DNA from: Colias croceus
Taxonomy: Eukaryota > Arthropoda > Insecta > Lepidoptera > Pieridae
Direction of reading: 5' to 3'
Assembly (NCBI RefSeq): GCF_905220415.1
Contig: NC_059565.1
Span: 4,302,501 to 4,366,500, forward strand
DNA length: 64,000 nucleotides
Positions 1-12,900 of the stretch are shown in pieces; positions within the stretch are counted from its first letter, which is position 1; the number at the start of each line of letters is the position of its first letter. The notes beneath the pieces are model-generated. The model was not told the DNA's origin, made no database searches, and saw nothing but the letters and a program-made list of their open reading frames with translations. A program made the translations under genes and the position numbers.

Positions 1-281
1 GTAGTTCATCGAAGGAGTTGTGTGTGCTATCCGGACTGCGCCCTGCGGTCCGGGGTAGTTGAGCCTTCATTTGTGTTAAGCGAACGTCGTGCCTATGTCA
101 CAAATGAGTAGGTGTTGTTCCCATGATACGCGAACGTAGTGCCTATGTCATGTGGATGTGATTGTTGTTCTGTAAGGTCAGTGTGGCCGAGGCAGGATGG
201 TTGTGTAATCCCGAGATGAACTACCGTTGTACTGTAATACGAGAAAAGGCGTACGAGGACGTACGATTGTCAGTATGGCCG
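1..281. other. Sequence next to LTR, possibly retroelement interior
   Basis: No gene is recognised here. The stretch is GC-richer than its surroundings and contains two related direct repeats with the core GTGCCTATGTCA (about 89-101 and 139-151). It abuts the LTR at 282, so it may be the 3' interior of the same element or an older insertion. There is no clear polypurine tract before the LTR. Confidence 0.35.
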
Positions 282-611
282 TGTTAGACGTAACTTTTGA
301 TTTAATATTTTTGTGGATGAATAGTTGTCAACATAGTTGTCATTATTTCAAGTCTGAACATGCTTAGCTGTCGAATACTATAAAAAGCCGCTTTCCTTTG
401 TCTCGTGGCGCATTCGTACGAATCGTGCCTAGGGGCTCGGACGTTGTTTATACGACGTTCGACCCAACTACCTTCACTTTGCTAATAGTCGTTGACTTGC
501 TTCGTTTCGTTATCAACTACCTACATCAATTAGGTAGCTGTGTAGAATCGCAGTACATTCTTATTACATTCAAACTAATATTTAACCCGGCCTCGCGTGT
601 TATTTCTTACA
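282..611 (+). mobile_element. LTR of an LTR retrotransposon (solo or terminal)
   Basis: A block of about 330 bp starts TGTTAGACGTAAC and ends ATTTCTTACA, so it has TG..CA termini. It carries a TATA box (TATAAAA at about 379-385) where an LTR promoter would be. A diverged copy lies in the opposite orientation at 3344-3647, which supports a mobile family. The 73-codon open frame inside it is not a gene. Confidence 0.65.
379..385 (+). promoter_or_regulatory. LTR TATA box
   Basis: TATAAAA occurs inside the LTR, followed about 30 bp downstream by a CGCATTCG start-like context. The same TATA motif is kept in the inverted copy near 3545. Confidence 0.4.
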
Positions 612-799
612 ATATTTAATACAAAAAAAAAAATAGACTACATGCCAGTTGCATGACTCGCTAATAGAGTCGTTGATAGCATTACTTTTTGACATTCATT
701 ACTATTCAAACAATGCAGTACTTAGTCAATAAGAAAATAATATTATTGAGAATTTGTTAAACCAAATAACTAATATTCAACATAATTCAAAGAACTTAC

Positions 800-910
800 C
801 TGCAATATTCCCGTATCGCACTCCTTAAAGAAACTCTCCAACCCTCGGCAGAGATCAAACACTTTAGGGTCTGTAGATATCAATTTACCCCACACAGCTA
901 TACCTCGATC
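800..910 (-). CDS. Left gene, exon 15 (last in window)
   Basis: The acceptor is TGTCTAG|GAT and the donor CAG|GTAAGT, 37 codons in phase 0. It encodes DRGIAVWGKLISTDPKVFDL followed by CRGLESFFKECDTGILQ. A strong donor and no stop show that the gene continues beyond the left edge. Confidence 0.7.
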
Positions 911-3900
911 CTAGACATGTAGGAATATTTTAGCCAAAACAAAAATCTAATTCATTATCATCAGATCTATGCATACTGATTTGCCTCATACAATTTTACC
1001 TCAAACCTCCACATTTACGAATAATTTATTACAAGCTAGCTATCCGATCGCGGCTTCGCCCGCGCAGTCAAAGCCGCATAGTTCCCGTTCCCGTGGGATT
1101 TCCGGGATTGCGTCATTTTCCCGGGATTAAAAGCAGCCTATGTCCTTTCTCGGGTATCAAAATATCTCCATACCAAATTTCATGAAAATTGGTTCAGTAG
1201 TTTAGGCGTGATTGAGTAACAGACAGACAGACAGAGTTACTTTCACATTTATAATATTATAGTATGGATTTCTACTCCTTTATTAGACAATAGAAAAACT
1301 TATCGACGATCAAATATCCTAAATTTCTATCAAAACTGCACTATTTATCAAAAATATATTTAAATTCAAAATCTTCTCTTACTTCTACTTTAACATCTTT
1401 TTTATGACTACCATCTTTATTAGATTTATTATAACCACTTACAGTATGACTGTATTCATAGTCCCTTATCCTGAATGTCTCTTTAAGTTCACCGAGAACT
1501 AGCCTTCTGATTGGTCCACTTCTTTCTAATAGAGATTCCTTTAAAATAATAATTTGGAGATCATTTATTTCACTTTATATTGGTAAAGAGAGACCAACGA
1601 TGAGATAGCTAATATTAAAAACAAAAAAACAATTATGGTTATTATAATGATGATACTTTCGTACTACTTTCCTAACGGCTACTTTAATAAGCATAATAGC
1701 TGTTATTTATAAGTTCAATAGGACCACACTACTTATTAAAGTAGGCGTTACTACTTACTTCGCCTTTTGACCGTTTTTTTATTTTAAATATAATCAGTCA
1801 GTAAATGTCGGTCACTTTTTTGTTCATAGAAAGAGATAAATAATAGTAACAGTAACAGTAATAATAAGCACATTAATCATGAGCAGAACATACGCACAAT
1901 AGGATTAAATTAGTATAGTAAACCTCACCACGAAGAAATTCTAAAATGACCGTAAATATAAGACTAGGCCACTAATCAAAATAAAATCGCTATTTCTAAA
2001 CTACCTTCTATCCACATTAAAATCAACGAATCGCTCACTCTATATTTCAATAAGTACTTTTAATTCTTTGACCTCTAGTATACTATTAACTCTTTTTCAC
2101 TACATTTAAGCATCACCAAATTGTTCACTTTATATTTCAAACAGTATAAGTACTTTTAATTCTTTGACCTCTAGTATACTATTAACTCCTTTACATTACA
2201 TTAACTATTAAAATCACCAATTTGCTCACTCTTTGTTTCAACTAGCATATCATGTACTATTAATTTGTTAACTTCTACTGTATTAACTCTTTTACATTAC
2301 ATAGATTAAAATCACCAAATTTTTCACTCTATATTCCAACTAGTACAAATACTGTTAATTCTTTAACCATACTATTAACTCTTTTACCATGAAAATCGAC
2401 CAAAAAGCTCACTCTAAAGAAATTATATCCAATATCTAGCGTCTCGTCCAGAACATCGTCGTTCCAGGCTCGCGCACGGAGCCGCCTCAGCATGCCGAGC
2501 GCGGCCACGCAACACGACACGCCCGTGTACGTTTTGAACGTTTGGTACCTTTGTTTAGTTAATTTCTTTTATTTGTATTGTTTTAAAGCTATTGCAGAGC
2601 TTTTATCTCAGACTTTGAGCACGGCGAGAGAATGTAAAAATTCCGTAACGAAAAAACCTAACACCCCCACTCCAACCGGCACAGCGATACGATGCTATGC
2701 AATAGCTTTACCGCGGCAGTCCTCGAGTGCCACACGTATTTTTTGTTATTTGTAGATGTTTCATCCTCATAATCAGTATTTCTTCGATGATACTTTAAAT
2801 TTTTTAACATGCTTTTATTGGCTTCATCTGTATGTTTGTGTGTAAGTACCTGACCTTTAAACTCGATTTCTACCTTCTTTAATTTCTAGTTTGCAAAAAA
2901 AAAAAACAACTAGCTGTGCCCCGCGGTCTCACCCGCATTGCTCCGCTCCTGTTGGTCTTAGCGTGATGGTATATAACCTTAAGCCTTCCTCGATAAATAG
3001 ACTATCTAGTACCTAATTTTTTAAATCGTACCAGTAGTTCCTGAGATTGGCGCGTGCAAACAAACTCTTCAGCTTTATAATATTAGTATAGAATTTTACC
3101 TGTAACTGGCCATATGCCGAGTGCCTCTAAGTATCCACTTCTCTACATCAATTTGTTGATACTGCGAGTGATAATTCTGATCGGCAATCTCTACTGGACT
3201 ATGGAGTACTGTTTCCGATTTGGGACGGGGTATCATGTCGTCTCTGGGGAATTTTATTTACATTAATTTATTGGAGACAGGACATAAAACACATTGATAT
3301 AAAAACAACACTACGGAAATTGTACATAATCAAACATTACTAGTATAAGAAATTACACAAAAGGCTGGGTTCGATCTTAGTTTGAATGTAATAAGAATGT
3401 ACTGTGATTCTACACAGCTACCCAATTGATGTAGGTAGTTGATAACAAAACTGAGCGAGTAGTTGGGTCGAACGTCCGATCCCCCCCCCCTCCCCCTCAG
3501 GCACGATTCGTATGAATGCGCCACGAGTCAAAAGAACGCGGCATTTTATAGTATTCGACAACTAAGTATGTTTTGACAGGAAATAGTGACAACTATAATG
3601 ACAACTATTCATGCACAAAAATATTAAATCAAAAGTTACGTCTAACAATAGTATTGTAACAGATTACAAATTCAACAATGGCGAATTTTAACGATATTTT
3701 ACACTTAAAACAAATAAGATAACACGACATCACAATATTAAAATTTTGTGTTTAAATCAAATTCATATCGAAGGGAAATGTTGCTACACAATGTTTACAC
3801 ACGCACGTCTCGAAGGCAACTAAACAGCGACGAACGCACTGGTGGCTTGAGAGTCACCTGAGTGGCGACAAAATCACGTGCGCTTACTTAACTTATAGTG

Positions 3901-6900
3901 CCTTTTTATTATATCTATGCATTCTATTCTTATTCTATTGAACCAGTAAATGTTTATTACATATTAAAACGACGTGTTGTTTATAAAGGAGAATGGCGAA
4001 ACTGGGCCTAACTGTTACAGAAATCATAATATATTTAAAATTCATTATATTATTTTTAGTAATTCTTGGTAAAATATTTACTCCTGATTCTATGGGAAAA
4101 CAAATCTTTGAAAAAAAAGATAATGTGTTCACTACCGGCATTGTTATTTAGATTTCTATGACTACCGGTCTTATCAAGCAGAGATTGTCAGTGTTGTCAG
4201 GAGTAAAAAAGTCGAATATATCGATTAATACGAATGAATGTCTATATTTTATTTTTAATTTTATTGAATTCAAATGCTTTATAAATCAGAAGCAAAACTT
4301 AACTTATTTTTAACACATATCTTAATTTATTTAGATCATTCTATAAAATATAAACAGGTTTTACTTAATCAATAATAATTATAACATTTTTATTTAGGTA
4401 GCTGGCCATTAATAAAATGTCAAATTATTAATCATAATTGTGTCAGTTATGAGTGATTTGTTTATGTTTGTTGTTTGACATTTGAGTGAAGTTTTAGGCC
4501 CTTCTCCCATTACGATACGCATTATAGGCGATTCAAGTATCCTGCAAGTCTCGGAGACTAGTCGCCGCGGAGTATCTCACATACATTTTTATGTAGGCTC
4601 GCACACTACGCTACTGGTATCCTACACGTCCGCGACTAGTATAGCACTACTCGCCGTGTCGGTCGCTTTTGCATCGCGTCTCGACTCTCGCGCGTATCTT
4701 TTCGTTAGAAAGATAAAAATATCTAATCATCATGTTGTAGTTCTCGTTCGGCTACAAAAACTCTACAATTTATGTTTCTTTCAATATATGGATGAATCCA
4801 GTACTTCTTACTCTTACGTTGGCGTCTTCTATTTCTATAAAAAAGAAAAACTGCAAGAGCTTCTTCGTCACTGGAATTGCTGATTGCTCGATATAACGAC
4901 GTAACTGTTGTTGCAATAAATAAATGAATTATTATTATTATAACGTCGGTCCACAAAAACGAGGCACAATAATGATGAATTTAGTCGCATAATATGCGAG
5001 CATCGGGTAGCCAGCAAATATCTAAGTAGTATTCTACGCGAGTATCGTATTCTAGAAGTATCGTACCTAATGGCAGAAGGGCCTTAGTAACGTTATATTC
5101 AAAATTGATCTTAATCAATATCCCAATATCTCTGCTATCCCATAGAAAAGATCTATAATTATTATATTCATAGAGTCTGTATATTTTTATCTATTTTATC
5201 ACCCATAAATCATCAGTGTAACGATCAGGCCCAGAGTCCTATGGGAGTTTGCCATTCTCCTTTATACTGCGGTGTGTCACTTAGACACATAAAGCTGAAA
5301 GAATAGAATAAATTCGATCGCTCTGGCAGGTCACGAGTGGCCGAGTTGGTCAGGCATCCGCCCCGGAATGGCGCGAAAGGATGCGGGTTCGAGTCCCGCC
5401 TCGTGATCGAATTTTCTATTATTTATAAATTTATATATATATATATATATATAAAGCATTTGAATGCCATAAAACTAAAAATATCAATTTCAACGATGTG
5501 TTGTTTTATCACAGAACACATTGTTTTTCTTTATTTTTAAACCAGATACACCTAAAACTTATGCAGATGGCTTTTTCTATAATATTTGCCTACTTAAATC
5601 TTTCTGGTAAATTAAAAGAAGCTACTTATCCCAAAAATAAATCAACAAACCTGCCATAAGCATGACCATCCGATTTAGGACAGTATAGGAAAAAGTCCTC
5701 CCCACGCAATTGCATCAACTGCTCCATAGTTGGAGCGGGTGGTGGCTTCTCCGGTGGTAGCGGCAGTTGTGGTGGTGGCTGTGGTATTAATACCACTTAT
5801 ATTAATACTAGATGTATGTTTAAATAAATATTTCAGGACAATTTTCCCACATGGCACGATCTGATCCCATACTAAGCTTTCGCTTGCGTTATGGAAACCA
5901 GATGGCTGATAAACATACATAAAAATAAATAAAATAAATAAATAAAGCTTTATTTGTTCCATAAAAAATATACAATTTTAGTTACAATATCAGTTTGAGT
6001 ACATTGTAGAACAATTTAGGTAGGTACTAATCTAGTTTATATAATTTAGTAAAGTTAAGTACTCGTTAGGTTTCTATATGGACCCCGTACGGGTAAAAGC
6101 CTCCCCCAAGCTTTGAGCTCTGTTACTTTTTGATCAGAAGATAAATGATCTTACATTAAGGGTGCAAATATAAAAGTTAGTTTAAAAAAAATGTTGTGTG
6201 GTTTCATGAAACCACGGTAAAAGTGAAACTTTTTTTCACACTCCATTTAACTAAAAATTATCTTACTAAAATTATCTTATTAATAAATACTTATATAGAC
6301 AATCAACACCCAGACACAGAGCAAACATCTATATTCATCACAATATTTGCCCTGGGTGGGAATTCAACCCACGACCTCTGGAAGGCGGGGAAGTAATATA
6401 TGGAAGATAAAAACCCATGGAGGGTTGTCGGGTGAGAACCGCAGGACAGTTCTTTGGCATATTATGATAATATATACGTACGGTTACTTACATATTTTGT
6501 AAAATTAAATTGTAATACTGAAATGATTTAAAAGAGCAACTATGGAGTTTCTTGCCGATTCTTCTCCATAGATACTGCTTTCCGAATCGGTGGTAAATGA
6601 TAAAAATATGTATTGACGTTTCAAAAGTGCTTCTCGAAGAAGTCTTATTGAATAAATAAATGTTTGAGTTTGTTTGAGTTTGAGTTTGGAGTCAAAGAAA
6701 AACCCGCATAGTTCCCGTTCCCGTGGGATTTCCGGGTTTTCATTTTTCCGGGATAAAAAGTAGCCTATGTCCTTTCTCGGGTATCAAAATATCTCCATAC
6801 CAAATTTCTTGAATATTGGTTCAGTAGTTTAGGCGTGATTGAGTAACAGACAGACAGAGTTACTTTCGGATTAATAATATTATAGTATGGATTTCAAATG

Positions 6901-9900
6901 ACCGACCAATTTTCTGGGAAATAAAAAAAGTCGATCATCAGAGATCGAGAAAAAATTAAAGTTCAAAATGATTTTTAGAGTCTCAACTATTTTTCTTCGT
7001 CGAACTTTCAAAGGCAATATAATTCAAATATCTCAATCTATTTTATTTCAATTACAATAGATTTTTCTTCAATACCCTATTTCGTTAACTTCAAACTCAA
7101 CAAATCACAAAAATATATAGGTATTTTACCTACACCTATCAAAATATCAAAATCTCACCTCTTTCGGTTGTTTCTGGTAAAATTCTCGAACCTTGCGTCT
7201 TGACGTGGCTCGAGATGTGGCCAGACTCACTGCGCTCAAGGAGCATTGAGGATATTTACCCTACATAAAAAAATATATCTTTTTCATCTTAATCTTTAAA
7301 ACCTCTAAATATAAGTACATTACTATATTCAAATAATAAATAAATACAAATAAATATTTTAAGGACATTATTTCACACACGGCACAATCTGATCCCATAC
7401 TAAGCTTTCGCTTGTGTTATGGAAACCAGATGGCTGATAAACATATACAATACTAGCGGTCCGCCCCGGCTTCGCCCGTGGTACATATTAACGTTTTCTC
7501 TACATAAGAACCATCCTCGTACTTCAAGGAATATAATAAAAAAAGAATTATCGAAATCGGTTCAGCCGTTCTCGAGTTATGGAATTACAACGAAAAGTGG
7601 CATTGATTTTTATATATTAGAAGATTAAATAAATACTTATTTTATAGATAATTAACACCCAGACACAGAGCAAACATCTGTCACACAAATATTTGCCCCG
7701 GGTGGGAATCGAACCCACGACCTTTGGCTTGGAAGGCCACTACCAACCAAGCAAACCGCGGTCAGTCAAATTGTTAACCTATCAATTGACTAACCTCTTT
7801 AATCTTCTTATCAATAAGCGCATTGATATTAATGCTATCCCATTCACTTCTGCAATGTATTCTTAGTGCTTTCAGATCGAGCTCATAATCTGGTTCTCTA
7901 ATGAGCGGCTCTTTTTGGACCACCTGGTAAATTTTTTTTTGTTAAGATTATTATCATAAAAATTATAACTTGGGTTGAATACATAATTGCACGACTCTTA
8001 TTGCGAAGCATTAGAGAGCGCTCTACGATCAAAAAGAGTGTGTGTACTTATGTACACGCGTTAGAAGTTATACTTCTTTGGCGTATGGAAAAAAAATACT
8101 AGAATATACAACTTGAACATAGTCATCAATTTTCATACCACCTAGAACTAACTTCATGCTGTTAAATTTATGTGTCGGTGTGCGCGCGCATCGTAACAAT
8201 TCACTCTCATCATTTTTCTCCATCGCGCCAAAAGAAGTATAACTTCAAAAATTAGTTTTGCCTCGGTTCCGCAACTATTTAATTAATTACACGATTGTTT
8301 AATTTATGAATTCTATCTTTATAATCATTATCAAATTTTAAATTTGATTGTATGAAATAACAAATTTATTTTTCAAGTCTTATAAATAGGTATTTAAAAT
8401 TGTTCAGCATTGATTACTTTTTACGTAATGAAAAATACATCAAAAACATTCCAAAGACTCATCTTGCTAAATAACAATGGTATTATAAACCAAATACCTA
8501 CACATTTGAATACCTTTCAATAATCATTTTCTAAGTCACAACTTTTATTACGACTTTTACTAAGATTAACCACTTTCTTATCATCACCATCATCTTAAAT
8601 CTTACAATGTTAACATCTAATTCAATTACAATATTTTTATAACACAAAACATTATCATTTAAATAAATTACCTCAATATTAGTCAAAGCAATTGCCGGTT
8701 TTGGTGTGCCCTTTTTCGCCGCGTCCAAATCACCATAGTTACCGAGAAAGTCCAGTACAAATGAGGTAATACCGGCGTATCGTAAGAATGCACCGGCACC
8801 CAATCTTAAAAGCAATTTATAAGAAAAACCATTGATTGTGCAGAATATGGATAAAATTAATAGCAATACAAAGAGAACGGAGGAAAAAAAGAGAGAACAA
8901 AACAGATGGATAAAGTAATTCGAGTGTATGTTAAATATTTATGTCATCCTTTATTGTTTATTCTATCTTAAATGGTGGTAATATAAACCATAAAAATATT
9001 AGCCGATTATTAACGTAATTATGTCTTCAAAGTCTTATTATTCAGGGTTTGTTTTCACATAAAACTACCCACAACTTTTTAAACGCAATATCGCAAATGT
9101 CTACCCTAAACTGAGGCTGGTTGAAGAGCTTGACCGACGGTCAAGACGGTCGGTCAAGCTCTGCAACCAGCCTAAATATAACTTTTCATCATCATCATCA
9201 GCCCATATATAGGAAACATATGGGCTAATGATGATGGGGGAATTATCATCATTACCATTATTAGTACTTTTACTACACACTATTTACCTTCATATTTATA
9301 TTTTTATACTCACAGCTTATCAGGCTGTCCAACATTATTCAACATGTGGGGGTCGAATATATAACAAACAGTTTTAACTTGACTCCCCGCCTCCGGGGGT
9401 GGCGGGTGACCCCAAATCAGAAAGTGTTTATCCCCAGCAGTTAATATCATCATGTACGTTTGACCTATGCGTTTCTCCATTAACCTGTGATGGAGATAGT
9501 TTTTGGGTAATTATGAAAAAGTTTGTCCGAGCACACGTGTCAGAAGTGAAACTTCTTTGCAAGATTCAGAGATACCAAAATCATCGTGTTACTACTTTAC
9601 GTGACGGTATTGGCATGGCGTGACTTTGAAATTTCATTCCCAATGCGCCTAAAGAAGTTTCACTTCATCAAGCAGACAGCTTATCAGGCTGTCCAACATT
9701 ATTCAACATGTGGGGGTCGAATATATAACAAACAGTTTTAACTTGACTCCCCGCCTCCGGGGGTGGCGGGTGACCCCAGATTAGAAAGTGTTTATCCCCA
9801 GCAGTTAATATCATCATGTACGTTTGACCTACGCGTTTCTCCATTAACCTGTGATGGAGATAGTTTTTTGGTAATTACGAAAAAGTGTGTCCGAGCACAC

Positions 9901-12900
9901 GTGTCAGAAGTGAAACTTCTTTGGCAAGATTCATAGAAAAAACATCGTCGCTTTACTCCATGAAGTGACGGTATTGCCATGACGTGACCTTGAAATTTTA
10001 CTCTCAATGCGCCGTAAGAAGTTTCACTTCAAAAATCTATAGTGAATGAAAGAGTTTTTTGGTATGACTTTTTTTATAAATTATATTATGTATCATGTAA
10101 CAGATATAGCTAGATTTTAAACTACTGCTTAAACTCTGTTTAACTTATCTGTCAGTTCAAATTATAAATATTATGTATGAAATGTCACATATAAAATTAT
10201 CTTATTGACTTTATCAATAAGTCGTGATACCGTCTCTAAAAATATAATAGTGCACTATTTACGTACTAATTTGCCTACTGTATCATTCATAACATTGATG
10301 TATATTAGAAATAAAGGTGGTCCCAGAATTACCTTGAGGTACGCCAAAAAGGGAAAGCTTTGTATTTGAACAAAATTTTGAAATGAAAAGTTGTACAACT
10401 TAGTATCTTCTAATCTTAACATATCTTCTACAAATTACTTAATCTATCATTTCATACTAACGCCATCAAATCCGGCTCAGCCTGTATATTATCCGGGTGC
10501 TTAGCCAGCAATCCTCTCTCCACTTCTACCATTTTCACAGTGTATTTGTTATCGTGGAAGTAAAATGATGTGAGCAGTTGGTTTAGTTGTAACTGCGGTT
10601 TACCTGATGGGTTTGACTAGTACAGTGTTATGTATAAAATACCTTCTGGGGATAATAGTAAACATTATAATATTTAATAACTATCTATTAATTAATAATA
10701 ATTATCAATAAGCATCATGACTTAACAGTACCTACATATATGGAAATTTGGCCAGTTCAGATAAAACGCGACGAAAGTTTTATTACACGCGTCCGGCGTC
10801 ATAGATTTGTATTGCCTATGGATAAATCTTGTTTTTCTAATACATTATTACCTACTTAGCTTGTTATAGTGCTAATAGTGCTTTAGACCATCGCTAGGCA
10901 TAGATTATAATTAAAAATAAAAATTTAACGTCACGCCAAAATCTACTGGAATGCCAAAATGTCAATGCATAGAATGAATAAAGATTAATTCTATAATTTG
11001 ACCCTTATCTTTTTACATTTAAAAAACCCCTATCTACAAATTAATTATCATTTCACTAAAAACACTATCACAGCATGTACACTATACAACCAAAAACTTA
11101 CCCTTATAACACTTCATAGCCAGCATGCACTGTTTATAATATCTATCCCCCCCTTCAATTAATTCGTCTACATCTCGTCTTATGAGATCTGCTGGTGTCT
11201 TCTCTTCTAAAAGAGCCCTACATATAACAGCTATGCATGCTGTTTGTGATCCTGAAATTATTTGTATACTTGTGTATTTGTTAATTGTATACTAGTAAGA
11301 ATAATTGTTAACTTGTATAATTATTGTAGACAACAAGTTTACAAGATATTTTTTTTATTGAAGTGAAACTTCTTTATCAGGGTTGGAAAAAAATTTAGTG
11401 TAACATTTTTTCGCTACGCGTGACATTTTTCCGTTACGCGCCATCTTTTTCTTATCCCTACCACGCGTGATTCGACGTATTTCTGTAAATTTGCATATAA
11501 GGAGTAAATTATTTTTTGAAAAATAGGGTCATAAAGAAGTTTCAAAAAACAAAATAAACATAATAAAGTAAAAGATAGTCTAGAGTAAATTTAATAAAAA
11601 TAACTCATACCACAAGCAGTTGACGAATATTTCTTCGAATTACAACCAATGCTGCCTTGTAGCATCATCTTGTTCTTCTCAATTTGCGAGAAGTTATGCC
11701 AGATCTACAAATTATCATTATTTTAGAGCTAGCGCGCAAGAGCAATTTTTGTCTCCGCAACTATTTAGTCCCTCCCATCAACTCTTGCGTCGCTACGTGC
11801 GCGCACTTTCTTACTAGCCCATAGGTGGGAGAGACAAAATAGTTGCGGAGACAAAAGTTGCTCGTGCGCGCTAGCTCTAATGTGCAGAAGCAAAAATGAG
11901 TTTATCACGATAAGAATGATGATAAAAACAATGGATTGAAAGTGACGTAATGTAAAAACAACAATAATCGTGATGATTTAAAATATATAGTAAATACCGT
12001 TACAGTTGATAGGTATGAAAACTAAATCTATTGATGAAAAATTTGACGATCGTAATGACAGTACATCTATTAAGGCGATGAAAAATCCACTATCACAAAT
12101 AATTTTATGTGATTGAGTGATTGTTGATTGATGATTGATTGATTGATAATTAACCACCAGACCTTCTTCAACTTCCCGCATTCGTACTCAAACGGTTGCG
12201 TTATTTCCTCAGGTGGTATACGCAACCGTTTCGGCCTGCGTCTGCGCCGGCGCAAGTATGGCGGTATCCATTTGCGCGTTTCGATCTCGGGTAGATCTAT
12301 CATCTGAATGAAGATCATTGTTTTTAATCTTGTTGAAGTGAAAATTCTTTAGGCGCGTCGAGACTAAAACCAGCGAGTATAAATGATAACTTTTTAAATA
12401 ATGTAAAAAACGGTCACGAGGCGGGATTCGAAGCCGCGTCTCCCGCCTTACCGGTGCGAAAATTAATAAATAAAAAGCATTTGAATGCTATAAAACTAAA
12501 ATATCAAATTCAATGGTAATTTTTGTAATAACTCAGCCCCCGGAATCACAGACACAATAGAAAATCTATTGTGTCGTGGCCCGATCGGGCCGCTCGGGGG
12601 AAAATTAAAAAAAAATCTATTTTAGAAAATTTTTGCATATTTTTTTGTCCTTTGAAAATTTCACATATTAAGAATTTCAAAAATGACTAACAACTCTAGG
12701 CAGTTTCTGCGGCGGTGGCGGTGGTCTCCATGGCCGAGTGTGGATTTTAACTTTAGTGATTTCCGGCCATTTCCTTTTGAACCTCTGTTTGCGTAAATAC
12801 GCTCTGTATTCCGCTTCCCTGGGAATAGGTATATTAAGTTTTTGAAATACAAACGAAATAAAAGATAATAATATTGTAAGCAATGTACTTATATCTAAAT

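Noticed and set aside
398..619. 73-codon ORF at the left edge
   Set aside because: It lies within an LTR, and the inverted LTR copy breaks the frame.
4482..4883. 133-codon plus-strand ORF
   Set aside because: It lies inside the Harbinger element, antisense to the transposase-like frame, and has no protein features. Its openness comes from the element.
5337..5412. Functional tRNA gene
   Set aside because: It has A and B boxes and acceptor pairing, but no proper anticodon stem-loop. Its 5' and 3' flanks recur with the other copies, so it is a SINE.
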